DNA of 64,000 nt, from assembly GCA_023846275.1 (NCBI GenBank), contig JAIUJO010000184.1, positions 248,001 to 312,000 of the forward strand, given 5' to 3'. The translations under genes and the position numbers were made by a program. Below the pieces are notes generated by a model. It had not been told where the DNA came from. It ran no database searches and worked only from the letters and a program-made list of their open reading frames with translations. This document shows, piece by piece, positions 1-13,400 of the stretch. Within the stretch, counting starts at the first letter, position 1, and each line of letters begins with the position of its first letter. The stretch is from Vanilla planifolia. Lineage: Eukaryota; Streptophyta; Magnoliopsida; Asparagales; Orchidaceae.

Positions 1-1615
1 TTATGCATCAAAAGATTTTGCAATGCATAGGGTATCCTAGGTCCAAATTAGAGAATTATTATGGTTAGTTGGTCTATTGAGTGTAACTAAACTTGGCATT
101 ATCCTTAGCATGTCTTGCATGTTATAACAGAAGCTTTTGAAGCTCATGCTTAAAAACATGAGTTGGAGTTAAATGACCTTGGGCATAATTTGTTTTGCTT
201 AACATAAAGCCTCATATCATAGGGCTATAAGTTCAGAGAAATCTTTGTGGTGGTAGTGTGCAAAGCTATATTGGGCTAACCTTGGGGATTGCAACATTTA
301 CTTATTTCAAGACGTGGTTACTTCTACCAACATAAGTAATTATACTCATCAAAATAAAAAAGATAGTAGAGAATTGTGGCCTTCCCCAAATGATATTAAA
401 GTCAATGTGGTACTTTAACAAGAAATGAGGTTGATTTGGGTAATATATTTTTCCACCTCTCTAGCCTGACAATACTATTGATAATGAGCATGCAACAACT
501 CATATGACACTAATAAGTGATGATGACATCAGGATTGTTGTTTAGTTTAGCAAAAGAAATAAAGCCTTTGCCATGGATGGCATCTTTGAAAAGTTTGTGC
601 ATAAGGACTCAAATAATAGTCACATAGATATTGCCACAACCATGAACAATTTTTTAATAATAGATGTATGCTAAAAAGAATGAAAGATATGTTAGTTTTT
701 TTTATTCTGATGGTTTATGGTCCTTCAAAACCTGAACAATTTTGATCGATGAGTTTTTGCTGTGTCAAATACAAAATTATGGCTAAACATTTGGTAGGTA
801 CATTAAAGATGATTCTCTCCAAAATAATTGCGAGGGAACATGTTTCGTCTATGCCTCGTTGAGTTATATTTGGCAATGTACTTTTAGCATAAGAGATGGT
901 AGCTTTATGAAAGCTTATGCAATAAGCAAAGGTCTCATGGCTCTTAAGCTGCACATGGACTTGGCCTGTGATACGATCAATTAATAGTTTGTGCTTAATT
1001 TGTTTAGGAATTTATATTTTCCAAATATTTTGTTTGACTAGGTTGAAGTGTGTATCACTATACCAAGAAATCAAATTATGCTAAATGGGGTTCACCATTC
1101 TTGGACTGAAGGTACGTGGGGTCTTAAGCAAGGGTGGCCATTATCATAATAACTTTTTGCTATGGTATATCAAAGTCTCTCTTATCTTATTATCCAATAG
1201 ATGGAGCGTACAGTGATGGTTAAGATCAAAAGTATCCTTTATTCACCTATGATTTCTCATGTTTTTTATGATGATGATAATTGAATCTATGCTTTGCCCA
1301 TTTATGTTCCGGCAAGGATCATTTGGGACATTATGAAATAGTATGAGCTACATTCAAGCCAACTGGTTAATCTTAACAAATGAAAATAATTGTTTAGTAA
1401 TGTAATAGAATGCATGCATATGAAGATGATTACAAGGAAGGTACATTTGTACCAAACTACTCAATTGAAAAATTTAGGCATTCTTATTATAAAAACTATA
1501 TTATAGAGAAAACTTAAATTTTCTTTTTGATAAAGTTAAAAATTGCATGGTTAGATGGGGGTTCAAAGCTCTCTCCATGACAGGCCATATTACCCAGGCA
1601 TTTATTTATCGTAGT
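1..1615 (+). mobile_element. Degenerate L1-type LINE, copy A (ORF2 linker and reverse transcriptase)
   Basis: Remnant of a LINE ORF2, which would encode endonuclease plus reverse transcriptase for target-primed retrotransposition. Read across several frames, the linker before RT appears at about 260-301 (AKLYWANLGDCNIY, matching the W..GD.NT.FFH block of plant L1s). The RT N-terminus follows with SDDDIR (516-533) and KAFAMDGIFEKF (561-596). Next come the S.C.V.YKI.AK block from 749, LHMDLACDTIN (from about 949, family form LDM.KAYD..NW) and a G.KQGWPLS block near 1084-1143. The catalytic site is at 1255-1281, read as SHVFYDDDN where the family has HLFYADDT. The KSLS.AGR-type block after RT is near 1555-1600. 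Stops and frameshifts are frequent, so the copy is dead. It starts left of the window and stops abruptly before zf-RVT, where copy B begins. Family is confident; exact ends are not. Confidence 0.8.
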
Positions 1616-4200
1616 TGAAAATTAAATTTTAAAAGATAGTTGTATGCCCAAAAGGTGGAAAGACATGTTGCTCATCCTATGTCGTTAAGTTCAAGGTTCT
1701 TTTAAACTTGAATGGTTTAGAGTATTAGACTTTACAATGTGATATACAAAGTTGTGGTTAATAGTTTTATAAGTAGACTAAGTTTGGTGGTTCCATTTAT
1801 TATTGCATAGGAATAAGTTGTTTTATAGTTAGATGTGCTATATTTTATAATATATTTTTGACATGGGAATTGGCTACCCGTGTTTACCTATTTATTCCTA
1901 AAGAGGGATTCATGACACTAATGCTTAATGTGGACCAAGCTTATGATAATGTCAATTGAAAATTTATGCTTGTTATGTTAAAGCATTTGTGGTTCTTGAA
2001 TCTTTTGTGTGAATATGTTGAGACTTGTCATTATCCCAAGATTTAGGATTATGTTTAATGGGATCAATCTTCATTGGATTGAAGCGACCACGGGTCTTAA
2101 GTAAAGGTATCCACTTTTAACATACCTTTTTGCCATTATATGTAAGTATCTCTCTTTATTCAATAAGTACCAGGTGGCAAAAAGACCTTGGTTAGGATTA
2201 GAATTGGGCCTTTCTCTACAATGATTACCCACCTTCTATTTTCTAATGAAATTTTGATCTATGGACCAACAGCTTGTGCTATAATGAGGAGTATTGGACA
2301 CATTAGGAAGAACAATGAGAAACACTCTAGTCAGGTGTTAAATCTTGACAAATCCATAGTATTGTTTAGCAATGCTGGTGAAACTCAATTGAAGGAAGAT
2401 GACAATAGGAAATATGCATATAAGTCAAGTTACTAAATTCAAATATTTAGGCATACCTATTGTAACAAAAAGACATCAAATTTATTATTGGTCAAGTTGA
2501 AACTTGTTTGTCAAAGTAAAGGACTAGGTCTTTCTTGATGAAGGAGCATATTTTCATGGTCAACTCATTACTCACTATTTTTCTTGCATATTTGTTAGCT
2601 ACTCTTTAATTCTCTATGGAATTATTGATGAGTTGAGGAAATTGAAGCATTTGAACTTGTGGAATGATTAAAATATTAGCAATGATATACCTGATGCATG
2701 TTGAAAACAAGTTTCATTGGAAAGAATTATATGTAGGTTATTCCTCCGGAAGTTGTTTTTGAGTTTGACATTTAGATCCAAGTATTTTATGATAAACAAT
2801 AATTTCTATATTCCATATAGTGCTTTGCAAATGTGTAAGATACTCAGTATTATGATACCTTCGACAATTGATCATATGGCTAAGCAGAATGTTGAGGGTA
2901 AGCAAGTTTAATTCAGATTAGGTAATTAGATTGGCATTCTTCCAATTATTTTTTTAGAAGTGGAACATCTAATACATGTAATATACTTGTTAAGGATAGA
3001 TGTGTTAGACCAAAACAATATTCAAAATTTATTTGCACTTACTTCGATGTTTAGGATTATTCATTCTCCTTGAAACAAATCAAATGAAAGAGAGGTGTTA
3101 TACTTGAAACATTGTGAGGTAATGGTGCTAGAATAAAAAATCATTTGTAATAACATTTATATGAGCAAAAATTTAACAAGAGTGGAGATCATGTGGGTTT
3201 GGAAATTAGAAATGGAACCTTCGGTCATTGTCCTTATGATGAAGTAGATTTTTAATTTTCTTTTGACTCAATTCTCGTTGTGTGCAAGTGGTATTGAGAT
3301 GTAGGTGCCTTGTCCATGGGTCTATAAGGTGAAGGAGTATGTACAATGTAGCTTATGGGATTGTTGTACGATGAGAAATTCAGGGTGAGAAACTTTGCAA
3401 ACACTAATCATATGCTTGGCAAGGATTTTAGTTCTTTAAATGTTCTTCTTAACTAATTGGTGGTTAATATATGGCTTTACACTACATTTCATGCAATTAA
3501 ATTTGTTTCTACAGCACTATATCACCTTTGGTTTAATAGAAATTTACAAGCACATGTAGGGGAAGGTGCTTAACCTTGCTACTATTCATTTTTTTGTAGT
3601 TGTTACCACTACAAGTCCCTTTCTCCAATCCCTTCCAATGACAATTCCCATAGCCTTCTACAGTTTTTTGTTACCTCTTATTGAGCTCCTCTAATGGGGT
3701 GTGCTAATCTCAATTGTGATCCAACTGTGTATGATAATTAAATGCTAGAATTGGTATATTAATTTGGGATGACTTAGGTAGGCCTATTATTATTACTAGC
3801 ATATTGTGGATTTCAACTTTAGTTTTTACCATGGAAACTATTACCATTCTGGAAGCTATGAAGCTTATTAGAATACTACTTCCTAATATTCATGCAACAG
3901 AGATAAAATTAGACTTTATAGCTATTATCGAAGGGAATTGGCTGCTAGCATCTATAATTAGTGAGCATATATAGCATAATGTAATTATCTTTGTGTAGGT
4001 ATGTAGTCCTTCAAAATTATACCACATAAAGTGACAAGGATAGTGTACAACTAACTAGGTTGTGCATCACTTGCTTTTGTATGCTTTTTTTGGAAATAGA
4101 GAATGCCCCTTCCCGAACTACTATAGTGTGATGTTTTTTTTTATTTTATGTTTGAACCTCTATTTGCAAAGTGTGATTTGGCCATGCTTACGACATGTTC
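1616..4200 (+). mobile_element. Degenerate L1-type LINE, copy B (partial RT, zf-RVT, RNase H)
   Basis: A second ORF2 remnant in the same orientation that starts inside the RT domain, so it is 5'-truncated. Visible RT blocks are a K.WKDMLLI..V.GSFKLEWFR stretch (about 1650-1730), LNVDQAYDNVN (ending 1956) and THLLFSNEILIYG (within 2215-2265), where family members have HLLFADDTLIF. LNLDKSIVLFSN and a FKYLGIP-like block follow. The zinc-binding zf-RVT region can be traced weakly at about 3170-3400. An RNase H-like block follows with ARIGILIWDDLGRPI (3744-3788) and EAMKLIRILLPNIHA. The acidic residues of the RT active site are partly lost (SNE for ADD), and there are many TAG and TGA codons. The 3' end at about 4200 is set by similarity to the other copies and by the start of copy C. 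Confidence 0.75.
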
Positions 4201-6530
4201 AATTAAGCATTTGTGCTAGATATGCTAAAGCATATGCAATTCTTGACTCATTGGTGTGATTTGATTGCAGCATCTATACTATATGAAGATTTGTGATTAT
4301 GTTTAATGGTATCCACTTATAGTGGATTGAAGTAGCCAGTGGTCTTAGTGGGCATTTTTTGCTCTCATCATACCCTTTAATAGTTACGAATAAGTATCTC
4401 TCATGGCTTATTCAACAGTAGCTTGAGTAAGGTAACTCAATTAGGTTGAAGATTGGCACTTCCTCCACTACAATATCACACCTTTTATATGTTGATGACA
4501 CCATGATTTATGCATATAGAACTTATGTTGTCATGACGACCATTCAATATATTATGGGGTAGTATGGGTATCGCTTATGTCAGGATGTGAATCTCAACAA
4601 ATCTAGAGTTTTATTTAGCAAGAGGATGCTATGCAAGAAAATTAAGATGATAGTGGGAAAAATACATATGCAACAAGTGGTTCAATTGAAATATCTAAGC
4701 CTAAAAATTGTGTGAAATAATGTATGCAAAAAAGACTTTAATTTCAACATTAATCATATTGAAAACTATGTCAAGTAGGACTATTTGGTCACCATCAATG
4801 GTGAAACATATGTCATGATAAACTCAATATTTGCTACTATTCCTACAAATTACTTAGCTGACTTACAAATTTCAAGTGGAACTTTTTTCAACACAATACA
4901 TTGTGCCTACTGGGATTGGATAACTCTTTCTAATATGTGTGAGACTCAAAATCTAAATTTTCTCAACCTGACACTCAACATTGATTACAAAACATCATAG
5001 ATGGGTTATGGCTGAAGAAAATAGTTTATGGGTTTAGTTCGACATATTTATGTACTTTATAACAAGCAATGCATTCTATATGTCGCATAATGTCTCACAT
5101 ACATGTAACATAATAACTCATCCTTCACAAGAATAAATAATATAGTTTGGAGGATTATTATGGGTAATTTAGTTTCATTCCTATTGGCTAATTGGTATGG
5201 CATCCTTCCTATTGCTTCATGACTTGCATATCTTATCATGGAGGTCAACCAACCAACTTTTTTAGTGGAGTTGCTCAGGGAGCATGGTGTGTATTTTCAC
5301 AAAAAAATTTAAAATTTATTTGTGCTTAATTTGGTATTTTTGATTATGTACTTTGCTTAGCCTAAATAAATGAAAGAGATGTGTTGTGCTTCGAATCGAG
5401 TGAGGATTGGGTGTTGGACTCAAAGACCATTTACAATAACATGCGTATGAGCAAGAATTCAACTAAGAGGGAGGTTGTGTAGTTTTGGAAAGTGCATGTG
5501 TAGCCTCAGGTTAACATCTTCTTATGAGAATTAATGTTAAATTTACTTCCTACTAAGAATTGCTTTCGTGCATCAGGGATTAAGATGCCAGATCTTTTTA
5601 TGTAGGTTTGTAATGCAACTAAATATTTGAAATATTGTTTGTGAGAGTTCCATAGTGCAAAACAATTTTGGCCCAACAGCTTCGCAAATGACAATTTCAT
5701 GCTTGGTGGGGTGAACGACAGAGTTTTTACTTTATTAATTGAGCTTCTTAATTTGATGTTTGTGAATGTGCAAATGGTTAGTAATTCTTATATGGTTAAG
5801 CTCATTTCTTTGAAATTATTTCACCTTTGGCTTAAGAGGAATTTACAAACATATGCAGTTAAAGTTCTCCAATTCACTACAATCCAAAGAAATATTCAAA
5901 TTGCTACCACTACTACTACTTGTTTCAACTCTTCAGCTTTTTCTAGTGGGAGTTGTTGTGGCCTTGATGAGAAATTTGTTTCCTTTTATTGGACTCTTAT
6001 TATCAATTGGTTGGATTAAAATTAATTATGATGTAGTTCAGCAAGATGATCTCAATGTTGGAATTGGCATTATTATTTAAGAAGTCACAAGCAAGATTAT
6101 TATTATTATAGGAAAAACTTGGGTTTTAAATGTAGATTTTGACTTGAACATTGTTGCTAGTTTTAAAGCAATGTAACTCATAGAATGCTAATTCCTAATG
6201 TCCAAGCATCAGTGATCAAATCAGACTCTACTATAACCATTACTATGATGAACCAATAGCTTTTGTCTAAAGCAAATAGAAGTACCCATCATGGGTCTAC
6301 TACATATTTTCAAGGTATGTCATCTTTCAAACTATCTTACATAAAGTGCTAAAGCAATAGTGCTATAGATTGGGTCACTCATCAAACACTTTTACATGAT
6401 TTTGATTGTATCTAAGGGATGTCCCTTCTTAGGCCACTTCAATTTTATCTTTTTACTAAGATTATGTATGAAGCTCCTTAAGAAGAGTATGTTGTTGGCT
6501 TCAACCATTGCTTTATTAAGGAAGCAAAAG
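4201..6530 (+). mobile_element. Degenerate L1-type LINE, copy C (5'-truncated RT, zf-RVT, RNase H)
   Basis: This copy aligns with copy D from about 4200, in the middle of RT, so its 5' end is truncated. It has the best-preserved RT catalytic box in the window: HLLYVDDTMIYAY, with YVDD at 4488-4499. The zf-RVT region (about 5470-5730) reads, across frames, close to the family pattern V.PQVNIFLW.LM.NLLPTK.CFRA.GIKMPDL, then a cysteine/histidine-like stretch ending in ECHSAKQFW. The RNase H domain begins with GWIKINYDVV (6009-6038), then GIGIII.EVTSKI and ASFKAMELI. A C-terminal NSAIDWVTHQ block sits near 6345-6390. The 3' end at 6480-6530 matches the ends of two other copies. Stops and frameshifts make it non-functional despite the intact YVDD. 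Confidence 0.78.
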
Positions 6531-7064
6531 GGTGCTGCCGCTTATTGGACCACTCCTCCAATGGGTTGGATCAAATTCAATTATGACAGTTGTGTATTAT
6601 GATTTCATTACTGAAATTTGTATTGTTGTACAAGATGGCATGAGTAAACTTATTACTATCAGAGAAAAAGCTTTTGTTTAAAGTTAAACTTTTTCATCGA
6701 GATTATTTTATTCTTGTGGAAATTGAACTTCTTAAATTAGTGCTTCTTAATGTCTAAGTAGTGGTAATTAAAGCACATTCTGCTACAACAATTGTTGTAT
6801 TGAACCTATTGTTTTTGTCTATAGCAAATAATAGTTCCTACAAATGTATTATTACATATGTTTAGGGTATGAAATCTGTCAAACTTTCCCACAAAATTTC
6901 CAAAAAAATAGGGATGTGCACTACAACAATTGTCATGTGCGCTTGAATATTTTCGGACAAGGGAATGCTCCTTCTCAAATCACTTCAACTATCTTTTCTA
7001 TTATCAATCCGCTGAAGAAAAGTATGATATTGGCTTCGACCATTATTTATCAAGTAACCCAAAG
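6531..7064 (+). mobile_element. LINE 3' fragment (RNase H end and 3' tail only)
   Basis: A short, strongly 5'-truncated LINE fragment. It starts right after the 3' tail of copy C and opens in the RNase H domain (MGWIKFNYDSC from 6561). The domain then decays. The PSQITSTIFSI block near 6970-7000 matches the tail that follows RNase H in copies B and D. The 3' end at 7014-7064 closely matches 6480-6530 and 10408-10457. A piece holding only the last few hundred bases is what incomplete target-primed reverse transcription leaves behind. Confidence 0.65.
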
Positions 7065-10000
7065 AGTGTTTACTTGGTGTAATAAGGAGGGGAATGTTTG
7101 TATCAATGAAGGATTGGGTAGCACTTTCATGAATGTTGATGGTATGTAAGCCTTCACATGTATTACAATGACACATCTTCCTCCCATCAACTCAGATCAC
7201 AGCCCATTACTTACACAAATTAGATAATCCTTATTGAGTAAACTTCATAGATGAAATTAGTTTAAACATATCCTATTATCCTTTCCTTAGTTAACTAATG
7301 GTTTTTATGCAACTTTTGGGTTGGCACTTTGAGGTAACCTTATGAATAACTTATCCAACAAATTTAGTAAGCAATTAAAAAATGGAATGAAAATAAACTT
7401 GGTAATTTCTTTAGTAAGCATCATCAGTTGGAATACCAAATATAGGACCATCAACTTAAGGAATCTATGAATGGCTTAATTGAGCTAAAATAGAATCTTT
7501 TAGCTCCACGTATTGCTTCCTATTAATTGTCATGGCTTTAGAAGAAGCATCTAGTGGTAGCATGCAAGCTTCATTGGGCCACCTATGGAGACCAATACGC
7601 ATGTTTTTTCATGGCATCAACTACTTCGACATCAAGGAGCAATTATATAATCAACTTCAAAATGAAAGTGGGGTATTGGTGGCATCCCCGATTGAGATCA
7701 AGGACACTCATATATTGTCTTTTTAGTAAGAAGTATAGTTTTGGGCAATATGAGCCACCTCTTCCCATGAACTTTTGAGAATTGTTAATAGTGATCAAGT
7801 GGCCATAGTTACGGCTCCAACCGATGAGGATGAGGTCAGATGTGTCGCATTATCAATGAAAAGAAATAAATTCCATGCTGTAAATAACATCTTTATTCAA
7901 TTTGTGCTTAGTTATTCAAACTCTACAATGGTTGACATTGCCATAATTATGGAACCTTTCTTTAAAGATAGATTTATGCTCAAATATTAGAAAAACGTGA
8001 TGGCTATTTTTATCCCTTAATTTCAAGGTGCATCTATACTTGAGAATTTTAGGACCATTAGCCTTCGTAATGTGATTTGCAAAGTGGTAACAAAATTTGT
8101 TGGTGGCTAGACTGATGATGGTACTTCCTGATATTACTACTAGGGAAAAGTGGCTTTTGTACCAAGCCATGTTATATATATTAATATATTCTTAGCACAT
8201 GAAATGGTTTCCTTTATACACTTTTGTGCTTCTAAAGAAGGTCAACTAGAAATTTCTACTAGATATTCTAAAGCATTTGTAGTTCTTACTTTGTTCGTTG
8301 TGATTGGATGGATGCTTGTATCAGTACATGAAGACTTATAATTATGCTAAATGGTATCCATCTAAAGTGAATAAAAGTACCCAAGTGTCTTCGATTGGGA
8401 TGTCTTCTCTAGTTTTACCTTCTTTTATAGTGTTTATCGCATATGTCTCATTCAGTACTAGCATAATCATGTTGCCTCATTGGGTTCAACATTTGCCCAT
8501 GCTCTCCTATTATAACACATCTTCTATATGTTGATAACATCATGGTTTATGCACTTATAATTTATGTCATAGGGAGAACCATTCATGATATTATGGAGTA
8601 GTATAGGCATCACTTAGGTGAGTGGTGAATCTTAATGAATTAACACTATTATTTAACAAAGGGATGAGATGCAAGCAAAGAAAGATGATAATATGAAAAT
8701 GATATATATGTTAAGCTTCTTAATCAAAATATCTAAACATACCAGTTGTAGCAACCAAACTACAAAAAAAGGACTCCAATTTCATCATTAATCATGTTGA
8801 AAACCATGTCAAGATGGATGACTAGGTCACCATAAATGCTGTGTTATACTGTCATTATAAACTCAGTGTTTGGTGTTATTCTTGTGTATTACTTAGTTCA
8901 CTCTTTATATCTTAGTAGCCTTATAATGGAGTTGGAGAAATTAATGCACCATTACCTTTGTAGTTATTCGATTATTGTAGTTTAATGCATTATGCCTATT
9001 AAGACAGGGTAATTATTTTTGAGAAGTGTGAGTGGCTTAAAATCTAGAGTTTTTTGACCTGATAGATAACATTGATTGCAAAATACTTAAGGTGAGTTAT
9101 AGCTAAGGAAGACTTTTTTAGTTTAGTCCTTTAGGTCTAAGTACATTATGGCAATAAATACATTTTTTATGTCGCACAGTGTATCACATACGTGTAAGTT
9201 AATATTTTTGTTGGACAATTAGCTAGGCATCGATCTTATTGCTTCACGGCCAACCTATCTTAACATGTAAATAGACCATCCGACAGTTGTAGAAAAGTTT
9301 GTTAACGAGCTTAGTGCAAGGCATTATAATAAAATATAGAATGTATTTGCATATTATTTAGTATTTTAGAATTTACAATCCCCTTGGGCTAAATAAAATG
9401 AAAAGGTTATGTTACACTTGTAATTATGTGATGAGAAGGAGTTGGACTAAAACGCCACTTACAACAATATCCATATAAGCCAAAATTATACTAGCAAGGA
9501 CATCACATTGACTTGGAAAGTATAGGTTTAGCCTAGGGTTAACATCTTCTTGTGGTGATTAATGTCAAATCTTCTCCTTACTCGCTCTTTGGCTTGTGAA
9601 AAAGGGACTAAGACATTAGAGCTTTGTTCGTGGAGTTATAATGTCATTGAAGATTTGCAAAATTTCTTGTGAGAGTGCCACAGTGTGAAATAACTTAAGT
9701 CCGCAGCTTTACTAATGATAGTTTCAAACTCAACAGTTTTAACAGTAGAGATACCTCTTCAGTAGTTGAGCATCTCAACTGGATGTCTTTGAATGTGTGG
9801 TTGGATACTATTTCTCATTTGATTAAGTTTGCTACTATGACATTATTTCACCTTTGGCTTTATAAGAATTTGTAGGAACATGAAAACAAGGTTCTCACTT
9901 CAACCATAATCCAAATAAATTTTTGAATTATTGCATTTCTATTACTACTTATTTTAGCTATCCAACTTGTTCCAATGGGAGCTCCAATTGTCTTGATGGA

Positions 10001-10457
10001 CTATTTGTTACATCTTATTTGACTCCTCCTTCATGAGTTGTGTTAAAATCAATTTTTACATAGCTATGGAAGATGATCTCATTATTTGTTCTTAAGGCAA
10101 TGGAACTCCTCAGAATGTTACTTCTTAATATCCAAGTAGTAGTGATTGAATTAGACTTTGTTATAACTATTATTATGGTTTCCTAGTTGCTTTTTCCCAA
10201 AGAGAATTGAGGTTGCTGTCCTAGTTCTATTACATATGTTTTGCATTTGTTGTCTTTCAAATGATCCCCCAAAAGTGCCAAGGCAACAATGTCAGAAACT
10301 AGGTCACTTATCATGCATTATTGTATTATTTTTTTGGAACTGGGAATTGCCCCTTCTCAAACTACTTCAACTTGGTCTTCTTAATAATTTTATGTTTTAG
10401 CATCTTTAAACAAAGAATGATGTAAGCTTCAGTATTTCTTTATCAAGGAACCCAAAG
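7065..10457 (+). mobile_element. Degenerate L1-type LINE, copy D (endonuclease end, RT, zf-RVT, RNase H)
   Basis: The longest copy. It opens in the last third of the AP-endonuclease-like domain: FTWCNKEGNVCINEGLG (7068-7118; family form FTWSN.R.G...I.ERLDR), then HLPPINSDHSPLL (7174-7212) with the conserved SDH. The linker follows with GDQYACFFH-like residues at 7587-7615. RT begins with DEVRCVALSMKRNKFHAVN (about 7827-7885), continues through FRTISLRNVICKVVTKF (from 8046), and reaches HLLYVDNIMVY, with YVDN at 8527-8538 where the second catalytic aspartate is replaced. The zf-RVT region is at about 9480-9730 (RVNIFLW.LMSNLL). The RNase H part near 10010-10200 keeps KAMELLRMLLLNIQ but seems to have lost its central core. 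The 3' tail ends at 10457. Many stops and shifts are present. Confidence 0.78.
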
Positions 10458-13400
10458 ACATAGACTTGAAAAGACATACAAATGTGATGAATGGGTTTAG
10501 TGGATGTATAGGATGGTCTCATATGTACTGATGGTGATGTACAATTTGTTGGTCAATGACATGGGTGGCTGAAGGAGGGGAAAAATGATGCAAGATGGAG
10601 ACAAAATTAGTAAAGCTTGTTTTTCTCCAATGGTAGTTGCTTGTTAAGAGGATAGTGTGGACATCTTAATGTTTTACTCTGGTTCCAAAAAATTTTGAAA
10701 TAGACCTAGAATTCATAATATTGTTGGCACATAGTGAGGAGCAACAATCTATGGTAGGAAAAAATATTGTAAAATTTTAAAAAAGAAAAAATAAAGTGCA
10801 AATATCCTCATCGCAATTTACAAGTGATGATGTTTAGAGCCCAATTGGTGATACTTCTAAGCCTAACACCCCTTGGGCGGACATTCTAGAATTTGGGATT
10901 GTCTATGTGGTTTGAGCTATAATGAACATTGGCAATGTAGTTTAGGGGACCAAAGGGTCTACATTAACACCACAATACAAATGTACTCATCAAAATGAGT
11001 AATGCACCCATTAACATACTTTTCTACTTTTGTTAGGCATGTCATTGGTCAAGTAAGTCTATCTTTTAAGAGAAGAATATATATTTTGATGAGTTATGAT
11101 TCCCTTTGTTAGCATTAAGTTTATGTGATTTTTATAAAAAGATGAGTTTTTTCCCAATTCATTTGTGCAAATAATACCTTCGTTTTTCATTAAGTTTAAA
11201 AAATTAGAAGCAATGGTCCAAGGAAACTTTTGACTCTATAATTTTTAAGGTTGATGATCCCTTAAAAGATAGGAATGTCACATTTTGTAGACTTCATGTG
11301 TTTGTTACCATCATTATCTTAGCATTAACCCAATTTGATTATAAGAAGTATTTCATTAAAGTAGATGACTATATTAGGTTTGAAAAGGTGGGCTTATTTT
11401 GAGCTTGTTCTAGTTCAAGCATTCAAAAACCATATTTCTCTAGCTTGCCTTTCAAGGCTTGTAGTCTAGTTAATCGATCATAGAGGGTCACTTGTGCTTG
11501 TTTGATGTGTGGGTGTTGTATGTCATAAGTTCTATATGATATCATGTGTATAAACTCTGTCCTTTAGGAAAAAGAAAAGAAAACTCGCTTTTTCGATCTT
11601 TATCACTTTCTTTTAAAATTTGGTGCTTATAAAGGAAAATTAAAAAGAATGTTTAGTTTAGCATTGCTTTACTATTAGCATTGCAAACATTGGTATAACC
11701 AAGCTCTATAGCAAGATTTGTTGCTTAAGTAGTGGCACAAACTATAATAAGCAATTAAAGATTAGCTTACACAAATTTAGAATAAAGAAAATGAGATGAT
11801 AAACATGAGAAACATAGAGAGGCAACACACATGAGAAAGCTATTCAAGGAATCTTTAGTCAAGAAAGGGCTAAGAATAACATAGGGTGCATTTCTTATGC
11901 TAATCCTATTAGCAATTCAATGGCACAAAGAAAGGGTATTTGGAAAGCGATTTGACAAAACCAATCTTTTATATTGATTGAACAAAATAAATGTTACATC
12001 TATCCAGATTAAAATCCTTGACAAACATTAATAAGCAATATAGAACAGTTGGAGAAATGAAGTAACTAACACATAAATCCCATTCAAACAAAACAAAAGG
12101 TTTAATTGAAAATAGGAAAGAAAGTGACAATAAGTAGTAGTGGAAATCTAAGAAAGCATCAAGTGTCAAAGTGAAAAAGAACAATGAAGCACAAGGAAAT
12201 GACATAATAAATGTGAATCAATGATGCAAAAGAAAGATAAAAGTGAAAGGAACCATTATGTAGCATTGTCAAGGAGGCCAAACAGTAGTGTTATAGGTAA
12301 ACTTGTACACTATCACATCACTTAAGCTTCGCACGCTTCCTTCTGATGTTGAAACCAAGATGGTTCAGTAAGTTGGTGTCGCAATGTAATTAGGTCTAGA
12401 ACTCAACAAGGCATAATCGAAAAAGTGGAATTTTGCACATGTAAGGATCATATTTTTGAAAGGGTATGCCTCCCATTTTTTGAAGAGCCTATGTAGAGAA
12501 AAAAAGAAATTGAAAAAGTAAAATTGATGTAATTAGCTCTTACCAAATATCAATTTGAAAATCCCCCTTTTTAGTTTCAAAAAACCTTCTTTTGAAAAGG
12601 TAGTGACCAAAGCTTTGGTCAAAGTTATCAGAAAATAGCTTTCTAAGAAGTTATCATATTGGCACAAAGTTTCCAAGGTCTAAACATTTGTGAAACTATA
12701 TTCGTAAAAAGTAGCATTTTCATTTTTTTATAAGGCAGGTTCACAAGGGTCATCAAAATCATTTTGTGTTGGGTTTTTGTGGTTAAATCAGTGAATTGGC
12801 ACACCATAGAATGTGTTGTAGGCAAAATTCAAGTACATGTGTTCTGGATCTAGTCATCAGATCATTGTACTGTCGATGATGTCTTGGTGAAATTTTAGTT
12901 GATGAGTCATGGATGAAGTACGGGGGTCAATGTGACATCGTAGTTGTTATGGATCAGATCTAGTTGAATGCACAGTAAACTATGATGATAAGTAAGCATT
13001 ACAACAGTAGATCTAGTTTTTTTTGGGGGTCTTACAAATATTGGTACTTTTAAATTGGTCCACATGGGTAGGGACGAAGTTGTAGATCTTGGTGATCTTG
13101 ATTAGACTTTAAAGACCTGTTCATTGATATGTTCCAGAAAAACATGGTCTCGATATGCTATTAACTCTAACATGGTCAATGGTGGGTAACACACAAAGGC
13201 ATCAACATAAATGGGCCATTTTTTGGATCCTTTTCTCTTTTTTCGCATGAAAGTTGAGCTTATAATATAATTTGAAGCAATATCTTAACTCTACATATAA
13301 AGAATAGATTATTATTTCCCCAAAAGTTACAATAGATGTTTGATTGGTTTCTCGGCATAACAAATGTTAATTGATGATTGCACAAAGAATCTTACCAAGA

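Noticed and set aside
715-954. 79-codon frame on the minus strand
   Set aside because: It lies opposite the reverse-transcriptase domain of LINE copy A, whose + strand reading matches the family.
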